Assembly: GCF_000330505.1 (NCBI RefSeq)
Contig: NW_004440426.1
Span: 665,746 to 717,288, forward strand
Reading direction: 5' to 3'
Length of the DNA: 51,543 nt
From: Entamoeba invadens IP1
Taxonomy: Eukaryota > Evosea > Mastigamoebida > Endamoebidae
The position numbers and the translations under genes are program-made. The notes beneath the pieces were generated by a model that did no database searches, was not told where the DNA came from, and saw only the letters and a list, made by a program, of their open reading frames with translations. Positions 1 to 11,200 of this stretch are shown here, one piece after another; position 1 is the stretch's first letter; each line of letters starts with the position of its first letter.

Positions 1-371
1 TAATTCAAAATTCGTTGAGTTTTATAATTTCTAAATTTTTGAAATCTGAGATAAGAAATATGTTTTTTTATTACAATTTTTAACATAAAATATTATATAT
101 TATAGTTTATTTAAATACTTGAAATTAAATTTTTTGGTGATTTTTTAATATTTAAATAATATTATTATTGTAATATTATTAATTATGAATGTTGGTTTCC
201 ATAGAATACAATTATTGTACAATGAACTAGTACTTCTTTAAACAAAAAATATAATAACATTAATCAAAATGGTTGTATAATCAATTGTTAAAAATAAACT
301 ATCGCAAATTATTATAAAAAATAATACAAAATGTTAGTTAAACTTCTACGCGAAGGTCTAATTTCTTTTCA
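1..371. other. AT-rich spacer downstream of the first TMK gene
   Basis: No coding region or RNA gene is visible. An AATGAACT word lies at 221-228 but no gene starts beside it, so it is not called as a promoter element. The stretch holds the 3' flank of the minus-strand kinase gene. Confidence 0.6.
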
Positions 372-3300
372 TTAATCTCTGTACAATTCGTTGATTTGTT
401 TCTGCATCTTTTCTGTTCTTTTCATTGCGAAGTCATCAATTTTTTCTTGAGAAACCCCATCGTCAAGTCCTGAATGTGCCGCCACTTCATCATCGACTTT
501 TACAACCAATTTGGTGACTTGGTCAAATGTTGGTCTTTCTTTACCGTCTTGCTTCCAACACGATTGTATGAGTTGCGCATAGTCAGATGGCATACTTTCA
601 TCAAGGCGAAGTCTTTTTCCGTTGATGACGTGGTCTTTAATCTCAAAAATAGATTTGAACTCTTTATAAGGCTCTGCTTGATAAAAAATTTCCCAAGCTG
701 TAATGCCGTAGGAATAGACATCGCCAGAGTATGTATATTCGTCGTGAAATGTTTCTGGAGCCGCATATACAGGAGTCCCAAGCCCTTTGTCTTCATTCTT
801 TTTCATTGTCTTTTTAACAAATCTTGAGGTACCAAAGTCTGTAATCTTGACCGAACACACAGAGTGTGGGTCGAGTGAATTGACCAATAAATTGTCTGGC
901 TTTAAATCCAAGTGCATGATTCGATTTTCATGTAAAAATTGCATTCCTTTTGCTGTATCAAACAACATACGCACTTTCAACTTGTATGGGAGTTTCAAAT
1001 AGTCTTGTTTGTCTTGTCTTAGATACTCACCTAATGAACCCAAAACAAAGAACTGAATGACCATTGAAACCTGTGGAATATATGTAACTGCTCCCATGTA
1101 ATTGGCAATGAATGGATTTCGTAATTTACTCATAATATCACATTCAGACTCAACTTCTCTTTTCAATTCCTTCATCTCTTCATCTGAAAGACTCTCCCAT
1201 CTAAACTGCTTGATAGCAACTGGTACACTTCTGTAATTGCCAATGTACACTTTACCCATTGCTCCTTCAGCGATTGGATTTTCTGACATATTCAACTCGT
1301 CCATATCCAAATGGACTGTATTCATGGCATCTGTTGTTATAACCAAATTTTCATAGTGCCGCCTTTTTATATTTTTACAAAGACTTTCCATCTTCTTTCT
1401 ATCATCTTCAGTCCAATTCTCAAAACTTTTATTCTTCAATAATGATGCAACTGATTCTAAAATGCTTCTTGAAGATGCAAACCAGACAGAGTATGGTATT
1501 CTCAAGTCTCTGATTCTAGTTGTGCAATGAATTGTCATAAAACAAGTCATGGTATGCATTGAAGATAATCTTGGTCTTAAGTAAAGAACTTGTGGATCGA
1601 AATAAAATGTGTACTTTGGGTTGTTTGGAGTGTGAAAAATCACCATCATCCATTTGTTTTTGGAGCAATTTTTAATTTCCATTTTCTCAAATCTGGTATC
1701 GCCAATAGCAGTCAATTTGGTATCATTTCCAAAATCAAGTCGTGTTGGGGTTATGTAATATCTTGACTGTTTCCCACTAAGTGCTCTTGTTGCTCCAGTG
1801 ATATAGAAGTGATAAATTGGTTGTTGTGTTTTGTAGATGTTGATATCAATTTTCTTGTATCTAAATACAAAGATAAATACAATTAAAAGGAAACAAAGGA
1901 TAATAACAAATGCAACTACCCCTCCTATTACTATTCCAGTTATTTCACCAGCACTTAACGTCTTTTGCATACAACTCAAAGGATCACTTGAAGATTGAAC
2001 ATGGCCCTCTATACATTGGCAAGTGATATTACAGTTAACTCCTCCATCACACTCTTCTTTTCTAATGAATTTTCCATTGGAGTCATAGTAATTGTCTATC
2101 ATACCATTACCACATTTATCACTTACGCAAACTCCAGATTTTGATGTGTAGTTCAAGGACGTATCACATGTACATCCAGTTTGACATCCTTCACTTTTTT
2201 GTTTACATTCATCCCCACTTCCAAGCTTACCATTTCGACATTCCGAAGTGACACAAACATGGTTTTGTACACTTTTTCCTTGGGTGCATTGACAATACTG
2301 GTCACAGTCTTTTGACCCAAAATAACATAGATTTGCCTCTTCATTTACTTGCCATCTTCCATTGTAATAACACATAAGGTGACAATCTTCTCCACCATAA
2401 CCACTGTTACATACACACTTTCCTGCATCTGAATCACATTTACCAAATCCATTTTCCAAATTGCAATTATTGGGACAAATGATAGATACAGTCATGATAA
2501 TTGATGCTCTGTAATCTTCTGACAAAAACGACAAGTATTTCTTTTTCCCATCTGAATCAAGTTTGACATGAACTCCATTGGCTTGCCCCACTTCATTGTC
2601 CTCTTCTCTATTTTCAATTGAAAGCAGTTTTTGACCAGTACTAACTTTTACACATCCTGTTGACACCAAATTGTTATTTTCATCAGATTCCATATTTACT
2701 TCACTCAAGTAAATGACTCGATTTGATGACCTCGTATCTATGAATACATACCCTTTCCCTTCATATTGTACAGTAAATAATAACGCCTTCATATATTTGT
2801 TTGGTATACAAGCGGGACGTGCGAAATAACCAAACTGTTCAAATGGAATAACAACTGGCAACTTTTTTGTTAAGTCCTCAGAAAGGTCTTTTAACACTTC
2901 TTGAGTCAAATCAAATGCAGGTAGAACCTTCAAACCTTGTTCTTCTTTGAGTTCAATAGAAAATGTCAACTTATTTGTAAATCCACTGATTGAAGCAAAA
3001 AAGTAGTAATAATGTTGACCCGTTGAATTTTCCTCAACCTCGAGTTGAATTGGAAACTTTCCAGTCGTTTCATAAATAGTTTTATTTAAATTAAAGTGGA
3101 CATAACAATGTGGATTGATATTGTAATATTGTGAATTTGTTCCATCCACAGAAAAATCAACTACATTCTCGGTGCTGTCCAACTTCTTAATTGTGATGGC
3201 AAGATGATCTTTAGTCATCTGTGAAAGGTTAAACTTAAACCATCTTCCTTGTCTAAACTTCTGTGGGTAGCAACATATTGAAAAGTCGACATAACCACTT

Positions 3301-3641
3301 TCTTCTATTGTATAATTTTTTGACTCATTCAAATTAATTTCTTCCAAATACTCTTCAGCAGGCAACCAAGTAGAACGTGGATCCAAAAACGCCTTTTTGG
3401 TAAATTTAACACAACTTAAGTCGTCTTTTAACAAATAGACTGGAAAGTCGTTCTCAAATTGATCAGTGAATTTACAATAATTACAACTGTTGTCTTTATC
3501 ATATGCATCACCACAAGTTCCAAGACATGTGTAATTTGCATTGCAATTTGTTGTACATCCAGGTGGACAAATTAAATTTTCAGCTAGTGTAATACAAATC
3601 AGAAGAGTTAAACTGATTAAAACCAATTGTGTTGGGTTCAT
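372..3641 (-). CDS. transmembrane receptor kinase (Entamoeba TMK family), intronless copy
   Basis: A 1089-residue type I membrane protein kinase. Residues 1-20 form a signal peptide. The ectodomain (about 21-560) is rich in Cys and possible N-glycosylation sites, with EGF-like and CxC/CxxC clusters at about 389-560. One membrane helix lies at about 565-595. The cytoplasmic kinase domain (about 785-1050) has the glycine loop GAMGKV, the lysine in VAIK, HLDLKPDN, DFG, an APE motif and a conserved Arg in the last subdomain, so it looks catalytically complete and tyrosine-kinase-like in group. HLD replaces the usual HRD. Entamoeba encodes a large TMK family thought to sense surface ligands; the ligand here is unknown. 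The gene is one open frame. Its paralogue at 33.5-36.9 kb has three introns. The ATG is the first in frame and begins the signal peptide, and a TATA-like box lies about 35 bases upstream. Confidence 0.93.
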   Translation of the reverse strand: MNPTQLVLISLTLLICITLAENLICPPGCTTNCNANYTCLGTCGDAYDKDNSCNYCKFTDQFENDFPVYLLKDDLSCVKFTKKAFLDPRSTWLPAEEYLEEINLNESKNYTIEESGYVDFSICCYPQKFRQGRWFKFNLSQMTKDHLAITIKKLDSTENVVDFSVDGTNSQYYNINPHCYVHFNLNKTIYETTGKFPIQLEVEENSTGQHYYYFFASISGFTNKLTFSIELKEEQGLKVLPAFDLTQEVLKDLSEDLTKKLPVVIPFEQFGYFARPACIPNKYMKALLFTVQYEGKGYVFIDTRSSNRVIYLSEVNMESDENNNLVSTGCVKVSTGQKLLSIENREEDNEVGQANGVHVKLDSDGKKKYLSFLSEDYRASIIMTVSIICPNNCNLENGFGKCDSDAGKCVCNSGYGGEDCHLMCYYNGRWQVNEEANLCYFGSKDCDQYCQCTQGKSVQNHVCVTSECRNGKLGSGDECKQKSEGCQTGCTCDTSLNYTSKSGVCVSDKCGNGMIDNYYDSNGKFIRKEECDGGVNCNITCQCIEGHVQSSSDPLSCMQKTLSAGEITGIVIGGVVAFVIILCFLLIVFIFVFRYKKIDINIYKTQQPIYHFYITGATRALSGKQSRYYITPTRLDFGNDTKLTAIGDTRFEKMEIKNCSKNKWMMVIFHTPNNPKYTFYFDPQVLYLRPRLSSMHTMTCFMTIHCTTRIRDLRIPYSVWFASSRSILESVASLLKNKSFENWTEDDRKKMESLCKNIKRRHYENLVITTDAMNTVHLDMDELNMSENPIAEGAMGKVYIGNYRSVPVAIKQFRWESLSDEEMKELKREVESECDIMSKLRNPFIANYMGAVTYIPQVSMVIQFFVLGSLGEYLRQDKQDYLKLPYKLKVRMLFDTAKGMQFLHENRIMHLDLKPDNLLVNSLDPHSVCSVKITDFGTSRFVKKTMKKNEDKGLGTPVYAAPETFHDEYTYSGDVYSYGITAWEIFYQAEPYKEFKSIFEIKDHVINGKRLRLDESMPSDYAQLIQSCWKQDGKERPTFDQVTKLVVKVDDEVAAHSGLDDGVSQEKIDDFAMKRTEKMQKQINELYRD

Positions 3642-3673
3642 TACTGAGTCTTTGGATTATGAGTTGATCACAA

Positions 3674-3683
3674 CCTTATATAG
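3674..3683 (-). promoter_or_regulatory. TATA-like box of the first TMK gene
   Basis: On the minus strand this reads CTATATAAGG, about 35 bases before the ATG at 3641. The spacing fits the short leaders typical of Entamoeba genes. The assignment rests on position and word only. Confidence 0.5.
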
Positions 3684-5135
3684 ATGATCCCACAATCGTC
3701 AAAACCGTTTCTTTTGCGTCTAATTTATATTTTAACTCCAGTTTAACCCCTAAAAGATCATGTTTTAACTTTTTTCAAACGAATTAGAAATATTCCCATC
3801 CATTTAGTATTATTATTAATTTGAATTTTAAAAACAGTAAAAAATAATACACCAAATTCAAAAAGGTGGACAGGCGGTTTTATTCATATAAAACGGGTCT
3901 TGAATGATCTACTACCATAACAACAATGAAGAGCAAAACCGAGTTAGTCCAAAAACCATTACTTCACATTGTGAACTTTTGGCAATATAAATAAAATATA
4001 ATTATAATAACAAGGGGTAAAAGGGAATTTATGGGTTATGATTGCCAACTGAAGAATAAGTTGGCAATATGACACTATTAAACAACTTGATATTGAAAAA
4101 AGGTGCAAAAGACAAGAAAAAATGTAACAAAAACGAATTTTGGTTTGTTCAAAGTAGAATAAAAATTTTTAAGTATTAACAAGCTTTGATGATTGAAATT
4201 TTAAATTTAAATTACTGTAAACGATTAAAATTATTTTTCAAAATGGAATTTTTGATTCAATTAAATAATAAAACATAACTAATCATTATCATTGTTGTAT
4301 TCTTATCTACCCGTCATTCTGGTTGCTTAAGTATTTTTACAAATGATTCAAATCATAAGATAGAATTCAGTTTGCCATTGTGTAATTACAACCATCAACA
4401 GAGTGTCCAAAAATTTGCAGATAAGTCCCAAATTAAAAGTTTGAAATTATAATCCCGTTTTGAGAGATATTTTAATAATAATAAAAAAACAAAATGAATT
4501 TTTGGAATTAATTGTTTCTATAGATTCTTTTTTTACATTGTATAATAAATACAAGTAAATAAAGTACTATTACCAGTTTTGGGAACTAACATCATTATAT
4601 TTCAAGACTTGATGGCGGATTAGCAAAAATACATCGAAAACTCCATTTAATATTAACATGTTTTAGAGTAATAGTAACAATAATACCAGCAAATCAATGA
4701 TCGAATGATGATGCTCATTGTTGATCCTTTTTTCTTAATAATCCTAAATTTCCCGTAGTATACTAAAAATTGTGTCTTTTATTATTTGCAAAAACAGTTT
4801 TGGGTTCTGTTTATTTAATATAATTATTTAACTATAATTTTTAATTTATATATTATAAATCAAAGTTAAGTACTTTAAATCGACAATCATGCTCTGAGCA
4901 GCTTCAGGACTCTAATTTTGTAAAAAATTCGTCTATTTTTGTTTTTATTTCAAAAGAAAATAAATTTTATTTTCCAATTTTCACAAATTATTACAGTTTT
5001 TAGTTGTAAGTTGTTACCACATAAACACCATCAAATAATTGAAACAGCTTCTTTTCCAAATATTGGAGATAAATCGGAACTATTAAATAATTATGTTTGA
5101 AAACTATAACTTATTTAATTAATAATTACTAATAT

Positions 5136-7334
5136 TAAGGCGACCTTGAAGATCCATCAAAATGCTTGGGCTGACAATAATTATTTAAAGCCAAAAACAT
5201 ACGTAAAATAATTAAGAACTTGTAAAAAAAAAGGTTTGAAATGCGTGTCAAATAATTATAGATATAAAAAAATAATTAATTAATTATTTTTTATGTTAAA
5301 AAGTGATTACAAAAAAAATTATTTGGTAAACAAAAAAATAATTGTATTTCTTTATAATTATTCATATTCAAACAATCGTATTTTAATTTAAAAATGTAGT
5401 TTTTGATATTCACACATACAGTTAAAAATATGACAAGACATGGAATGATAAATAAATAATTAACAATCATGTTTAAATGGAATTGTTGATGTAAACATAA
5501 ACTAAAGAGAACAATTGTTTATGACATATTTTTGATTTATGAATATATCTTTTATATTTATAACGGGTGTGACTATTTTAATTGTGTAACTACATTAAAA
5601 ACGATTATTTTCCAATAACTCACTGTCGATAATAACATGTAAATAACTTTATTGAATATATATTATCTTTTTAATTTATTATGTCTGATTACACACATAA
5701 ATAGCACATTATGAAAATGACATCACAACTGTTTTTGAATAGTGAAATAATAACATGATAATACAATTACTTTTAATGATTGTATTTTGATAATTAATAT
5801 AACATGATTCACTTTTATACTCAATACGCTCATTGTAAAAACGGATAAAATTATTAAATGTGTAAACTTTTTGAGTGTGTAAACATATAATTTCAAATTA
5901 AACAAATACATAAATATTATATTATAAAAAGAATGTAAATAAATATTTTTACTACTTGTTGTTCACAACCCATTTGTACATGTTATGAATAAATAAAATA
6001 TATTTACTGGTTAATATAACTGACAATTATATTAATTTTGTTTATGATAAATAATCAAATATACACATGAACAAAAAAATGTTGATAATAAACCAATTTG
6101 TTTTTTTATTACATTGGTGTTGTCTCTTAGATACGATTAAATATATTTTATAAATTTAATTAAAAATATTATTCTGTTTTATTAATATTCAATTTGAAAA
6201 CAATTGAATTGTTATTAAATGTTTGTGTATTACTTAGATAACATGTGCGTCGTATTATAAATCCAAAAAACAAACATTTATGTTTTAATGCACTTTTATG
6301 TATTATCAAAAGAAATAACTGTTATAATAAAAATATGTATATAATTGAATTTTAAAATAATCATCAAAGTGTATTTATTTTTTTAAATGACTAACTTAAT
6401 TAACCACAACAAAGAACTGGAATCAATTTTATAATTTTTTTATTGTCTGCTTTTGCTTTTTGATGATAGAATATTGATTTTTATATCTTATGTATATATA
6501 AGAGAGCAACAAGTTAATAGCAAAAATGTTTTAAGCTGTGCTATTCCAGTAATTTCAGTGTAACGATTTTAAATCCAGGTTTGATATTCACGTTTTCACA
6601 CTAAAAATTTATCACGTTTTATTTTTGACATTTTATAAAAATGAAAATGTTGTGATTAACAGTGAGACCTGATATATGATCTGTTGTTATTAAATTATTG
6701 GAATTAATAATCAATACATGTTTCTATTATATATAATAATAATAATTATTGTGATGTTACTGAAATATTATATGTTTAATTGTGTGTTTTTACATGAATA
6801 ATAAGAAAACGATAGTTAAAAAAATAATCGTATATAACAACTGTCTTATATGTTATTATCAACAAAAGTTGTTGAATGAAAATTGTGCACATCGACGTAG
6901 TTACACAATGAACTTGATGATAATCGTTTATTTTTATTTTAATGTATATCATAATCATTACACAAAAGTTACTATTTACAAACAATAAATTCAATGTAAT
7001 AAACAACTATAATTTAAGTGGAAATTTAATTTGAGAATTATTATAGTATCAACACTGTTGTATATTTGATTTTTTTTGTTTATTTAAACGTTTAATTGTG
7101 TAGATAACTTTGTTATGAAAATTGATAAAACGATCTGTTAAAGTTAATGATAATTTTATTTAACCAATTCATCAATGTGTAAAATCAGAAAAAAAATGTG
7201 AAGTTTTAAAAAATATTTTTTTGTTATTTGGTAAAGAGGAAAGTAAAATGCCGATTTACAAAAAAAATAATTAATTCAACCCAAAAGATCTTGGGATTAC
7301 TTGGGTCGTGACAATCTCGAAGGTCGCCTTTAAT
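5136..7334. mobile_element. possible decayed transposon or non-autonomous element bounded by inverted repeats
   Basis: The left end reads TTAAGGCGACCTTGAAGAT. The reverse complement of the right end reads TTAAAGGCGACCTTCGAGAT. These GC-rich words stand out in a region that is otherwise nearly all A and T, and they face inward over 2.2 kb. A TTGGG-type motif follows inside both ends. The interior shows no transposase remnant. TTA/TAA next to both ends could reflect a TA or TTAA target duplication, but a one-base difference prevents a firm call. It may also be a chance pair. Confidence 0.35.
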
Positions 7335-8222
7335 AATTTACAATAATTTTTTTTATTTACAAGTTTAACTATTTTTAAAACTAAAAAAATTATTGAAGCC
7401 CACTTGCATTTTTTTATATATTCAACTAAAAAACCACTAATAGAAAGGAATTGTTTTTAAATATTATTTATTTTTTGTTAAATAATTCAGTAAGGATTTT
7501 GTTGAACTCAACACTTTGAATATTCTTAAAACATTCAATAAATTAAAAAATGATGAAATGTTAAAATCAAGATATCTCAACATAAAAAATCATTTCACTT
7601 TATAAAGTATTCATTGGAAATGTCGAATAAAGTCATGTCAAGATAGAACGTATGGGTAATTTGAAAATTCAATACATAATATAAATAACGTTGTAAGACT
7701 TAAATAAAAACCATTATTAATATTTTTGTTGAATTTTTTTTTATTTTGAAACTCCATTGTATTAGAGTTTTATCATTATGACTATTTTGTATCTTCTTTG
7801 AACGTTTTTATTTAATCAATTTTAAGTAATAATTCAATGTGTCATAACACGACTTAATAAAAATACAACCTTCATTTAACACTTTATCAATAAATAACAC
7901 GAATTCCTGATTAAAGAGTATTTTATTTGAAATTTTTTAAATATTGTTTAAATACAAAGCATGAATAAAAAAGGTATATTTTTATTACAAATTGTAACTT
8001 TTTAAAATAGAAAATGATATGTTGTGGAGTTATATTTATTATGTTTATTAGATAATACAATAAAATTTTAAAACAATTAAGTAAACATAAAAATAAAGAA
8101 ATATATAACATCAGTGATTGTGTAAAGAAAAATTATCTATTTTATAAATAAAACATTTTCTAGTAAAATAAATTGATTTTATTATTTATAATAGTTAAAT
8201 AAAGAATGGAAGAAAAAAAGCA

Positions 8223-11200
8223 TTATTTAGCGTCTCTAAGTTCTTTATCATCGAGCAACACGTTGATGGTCGACAAATATCCTTTCTGTGAGAACGTTGG
8301 ATTTTTCGGGATGATTTCCTCGATAATGCCTTTTCTTTTCAAGAATGGGAAGAGGATATTATCTCCGACAGTTCTTTGATTGACGCAATCATCCGCATTG
8401 AAGTCTGTTTCACGAACGAGTTGTGGTAATAAATCTTCTGGGACAATCATGTTATCCAACAAAGGCCCAAACACGCGCACGTCTTTTTTCCTATAAATTT
8501 CTATAGCATCGACTCCACACATTCCTGGCTTCACAACAATACGAGCACCTTTGACTTCATCTTTGAATTGAGTTTCTTCGCCATTTTCGTCCCAGACAGT
8601 CACAACATTCTCGTCGAGAACTTTTATCTTTTTCTCTTCATTCCCGTTCGTAGGAATACGTAACATTTCATAGTAAATTGCTTCGCGTGTTGAGGACTTG
8701 AAGTATAACACGGTACTTCCTTCACTCCCATTTCTCTCCAAATTCCCGCAATACCCATTGAATTTACTCATCTCAATCTCTTCTCCAATACCACGCGAGA
8801 AGTTGATATACCTCTTTGACGCTTCTTCCTCCTTCAAAACCATGTTCTTGTCATCACCCCTTCTCACGTAAACGATACTCAAGCCATGGGTACGTCGACT
8901 TGGAGTTTTATCGAGGCCTATAATACTCGCTCTAAATTTCTCATGGGATGGCAAAGATGTGAGTCCCGACGAGATCGCGAGTGCGTCGATGAAAAAGAGT
9001 TCTGTCATGAGCATACCCGTTTTAATTGGTTCGATGATCCCAATTGGCATCTTTTCGACAACGCGGGGTGGCATGATTTCGATCTTCTGTTTAGGAATGG
9101 CTTCCAATTGTTTCCTCATCGACACGCACTCGTCCGTCACCATCTTTAAGTTCCCAAAGAAGTCTTCTCTCTTCTTAATTTCAGTTGGGAAGTCCCAAAT
9201 CAGTTCTTCTGGGGTGCTATCAATCAATTTTGAGATATCGTTGACATCAGTATAGATCTTCTCCGGTACAACACCATTCCCTTCAGTCACCTTTCCTAAG
9301 ATCTCCAATTTCTCAACGGTTTTACTCCACCCAGTCACTTGCGCTTCGTCAAAAGTAAACACAAACCGACCAACTGAGTTTCTCACAGTGATAGTAACAA
9401 CGTCGGACTCATGGGGATGCGACAGAGAGTATATCGTGTTGCCATTACAGAACCACATCGTGGTCTCCGTGATATCATCACCAGGGGAATTCACCATCAT
9501 AGCAGCCTCTGTACCTAATGCGGAGAAGTATGTGCCTAAATAAGCTTCTGCAGCTTCGGGAGCAACAGCTTTATATAACCCATTGTGTGTCGAGTCCATG
9601 TGTAACGCAGATGCCAGTCCTTCGACTATTTGTGGGCCAATTTCAAGGGAATGGACAACAGGGGATATTTCTGGGGATAACAAATACTCCAACATAGCAA
9701 AGATGAGGCATCCCGAAGTTTGATTACTTAATGAAGGAATCGATTGGAATGCAGTTGAGTGTAATTCTCTAAGAAGAGGGACGGGGAGGACTGGTTTCAG
9801 TCTTGAGAATGAAGAAATGATCTGACAGACTGTTTGGTATCTTCCTGTTGGTAAATACGCCAAAATACACTTCAAAATATCAAGAGGCAATTGCGTGTTG
9901 TTCTTCTCCACTACTAACAAGTGTAAATGGCAAGCCATACTCCACAGTAATGTGTCTTGCGAAGTCTCGTCTTGGAAGAGGGTCATCAAATGCTTTTGCG
10001 CTGCGAAGAACGCGTCTGGGAATGGTCCAAGAGTCTCTTCAAATTGCATGATCTGCAACACAGAGGGGAACATCTTTTCACAGTACAACATCGAATTTAA
10101 CAATCCAATGATTTTAGTAGGAACGTTTTCATGTGATTTCTCAGGTACAACTCTTAATTGTTGGAGCATAGATATCATTGGAACTATCAATCTTGTACAT
10201 CCCGGCATTCTTAACGAAAAGACATCTTTTAAAGCTAATAAGAAGGCATATGGATCTTCTGGAATTAATGGGACTACACTCTCATAGAAGGTAGAGTACG
10301 CTTCAATGACATATCTCTTGTCATTCACAAACAAGTCGCACAACCCAAGTCCAGCAATGCACCGAATAGCCGGATCTTCTACAGAAGAGAGCGCACGAAG
10401 GTAATATGTCCCAAAGACGTCCATCAAATTGACTTTGAAAGTCGGGTTAAATTTGATGAGTAATTCCCCGACTAATCGAATCGTCCCAACAACATCTTTC
10501 ACACCGGGTTCAACACATGTCTCTTGTAACATGAACCAAAGGCCTTCCCACAACTCAAACAATTCAACTGATTTGAATGTGAGCATATCAGAGAATGTGG
10601 GGTCTTTCTTCGGGAAGACATAGACGGCTTCTGTCGTCTTATATCGAACTGTTGGGTTATTATTAGCGCCTTGGTCAACTTGTTTTGGGGTGATGAGGTC
10701 TAATGTGACGTGCACGTACTTCTGGCAGAGTTGTTTAAGTAATCCCACGGAGGAATAGAACTGATGTAACATGTCATATAATTTACTGTACGCAGTAGCA
10801 GAGTGACGCCATTTGACGTATAACATGATGATGGTATCGGCTAAAGACCCAACAGCGTCATCTCGGTAACAGACTAGTAATTTATTAATATTATTTACTA
10901 ATGTGGCTATTAAGAGATCTTTCATGTCATCCATCAAGTCCAAATCGTGTCGTAGTAGTTCCATCATTTCGACATGAAGCGCGGCAGTAAAGTCTTGAAT
11001 CATTGGGTTCATTTCAGCACGCTCAAATGGGATGTCTGCACACTGCACAACAAATCGTCGGAACTCAAGTAACCTCTCTGGTCCTAAAGCTTCCTCAAAC
11101 GCCGCCGCCGTATCTGTTTTTGCGACAAATTGTGTGAAGAAGAACGTGAAATAGTTCAACCCGTTCTTATACTTCTCTGGTGAGAAATTAAGAGCAGTCG

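Larger units (their letters stand above)
3642..8222. other. 4.6-kb AT-rich intergenic region
   Basis: Apart from the TATA-like box at 3674-3683, only short AT-driven reading frames on both strands are present, none with a recognisable motif. The one structured signal is a pair of inverted GGCGACCTT-containing repeats at about 5136 and 7334, listed separately. Confidence 0.6.

Noticed and set aside
221..228. AATGAACT, a GAAC-type promoter element of Entamoeba
   Set aside because: No gene starts near it; the adjacent gene ends there on the other strand.
5149..5162. AAGATCCATCAAAA shared in inverse with 13401-13414
   Set aside because: A single 14-base match in AT-rich DNA 8 kb apart without further similarity is likely chance.
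6776..7006. Opposed short frames of about 70 residues inside the AT-rich spacer
   Set aside because: Both strands open by chance in near-pure A/T; no domain or transposase similarity.
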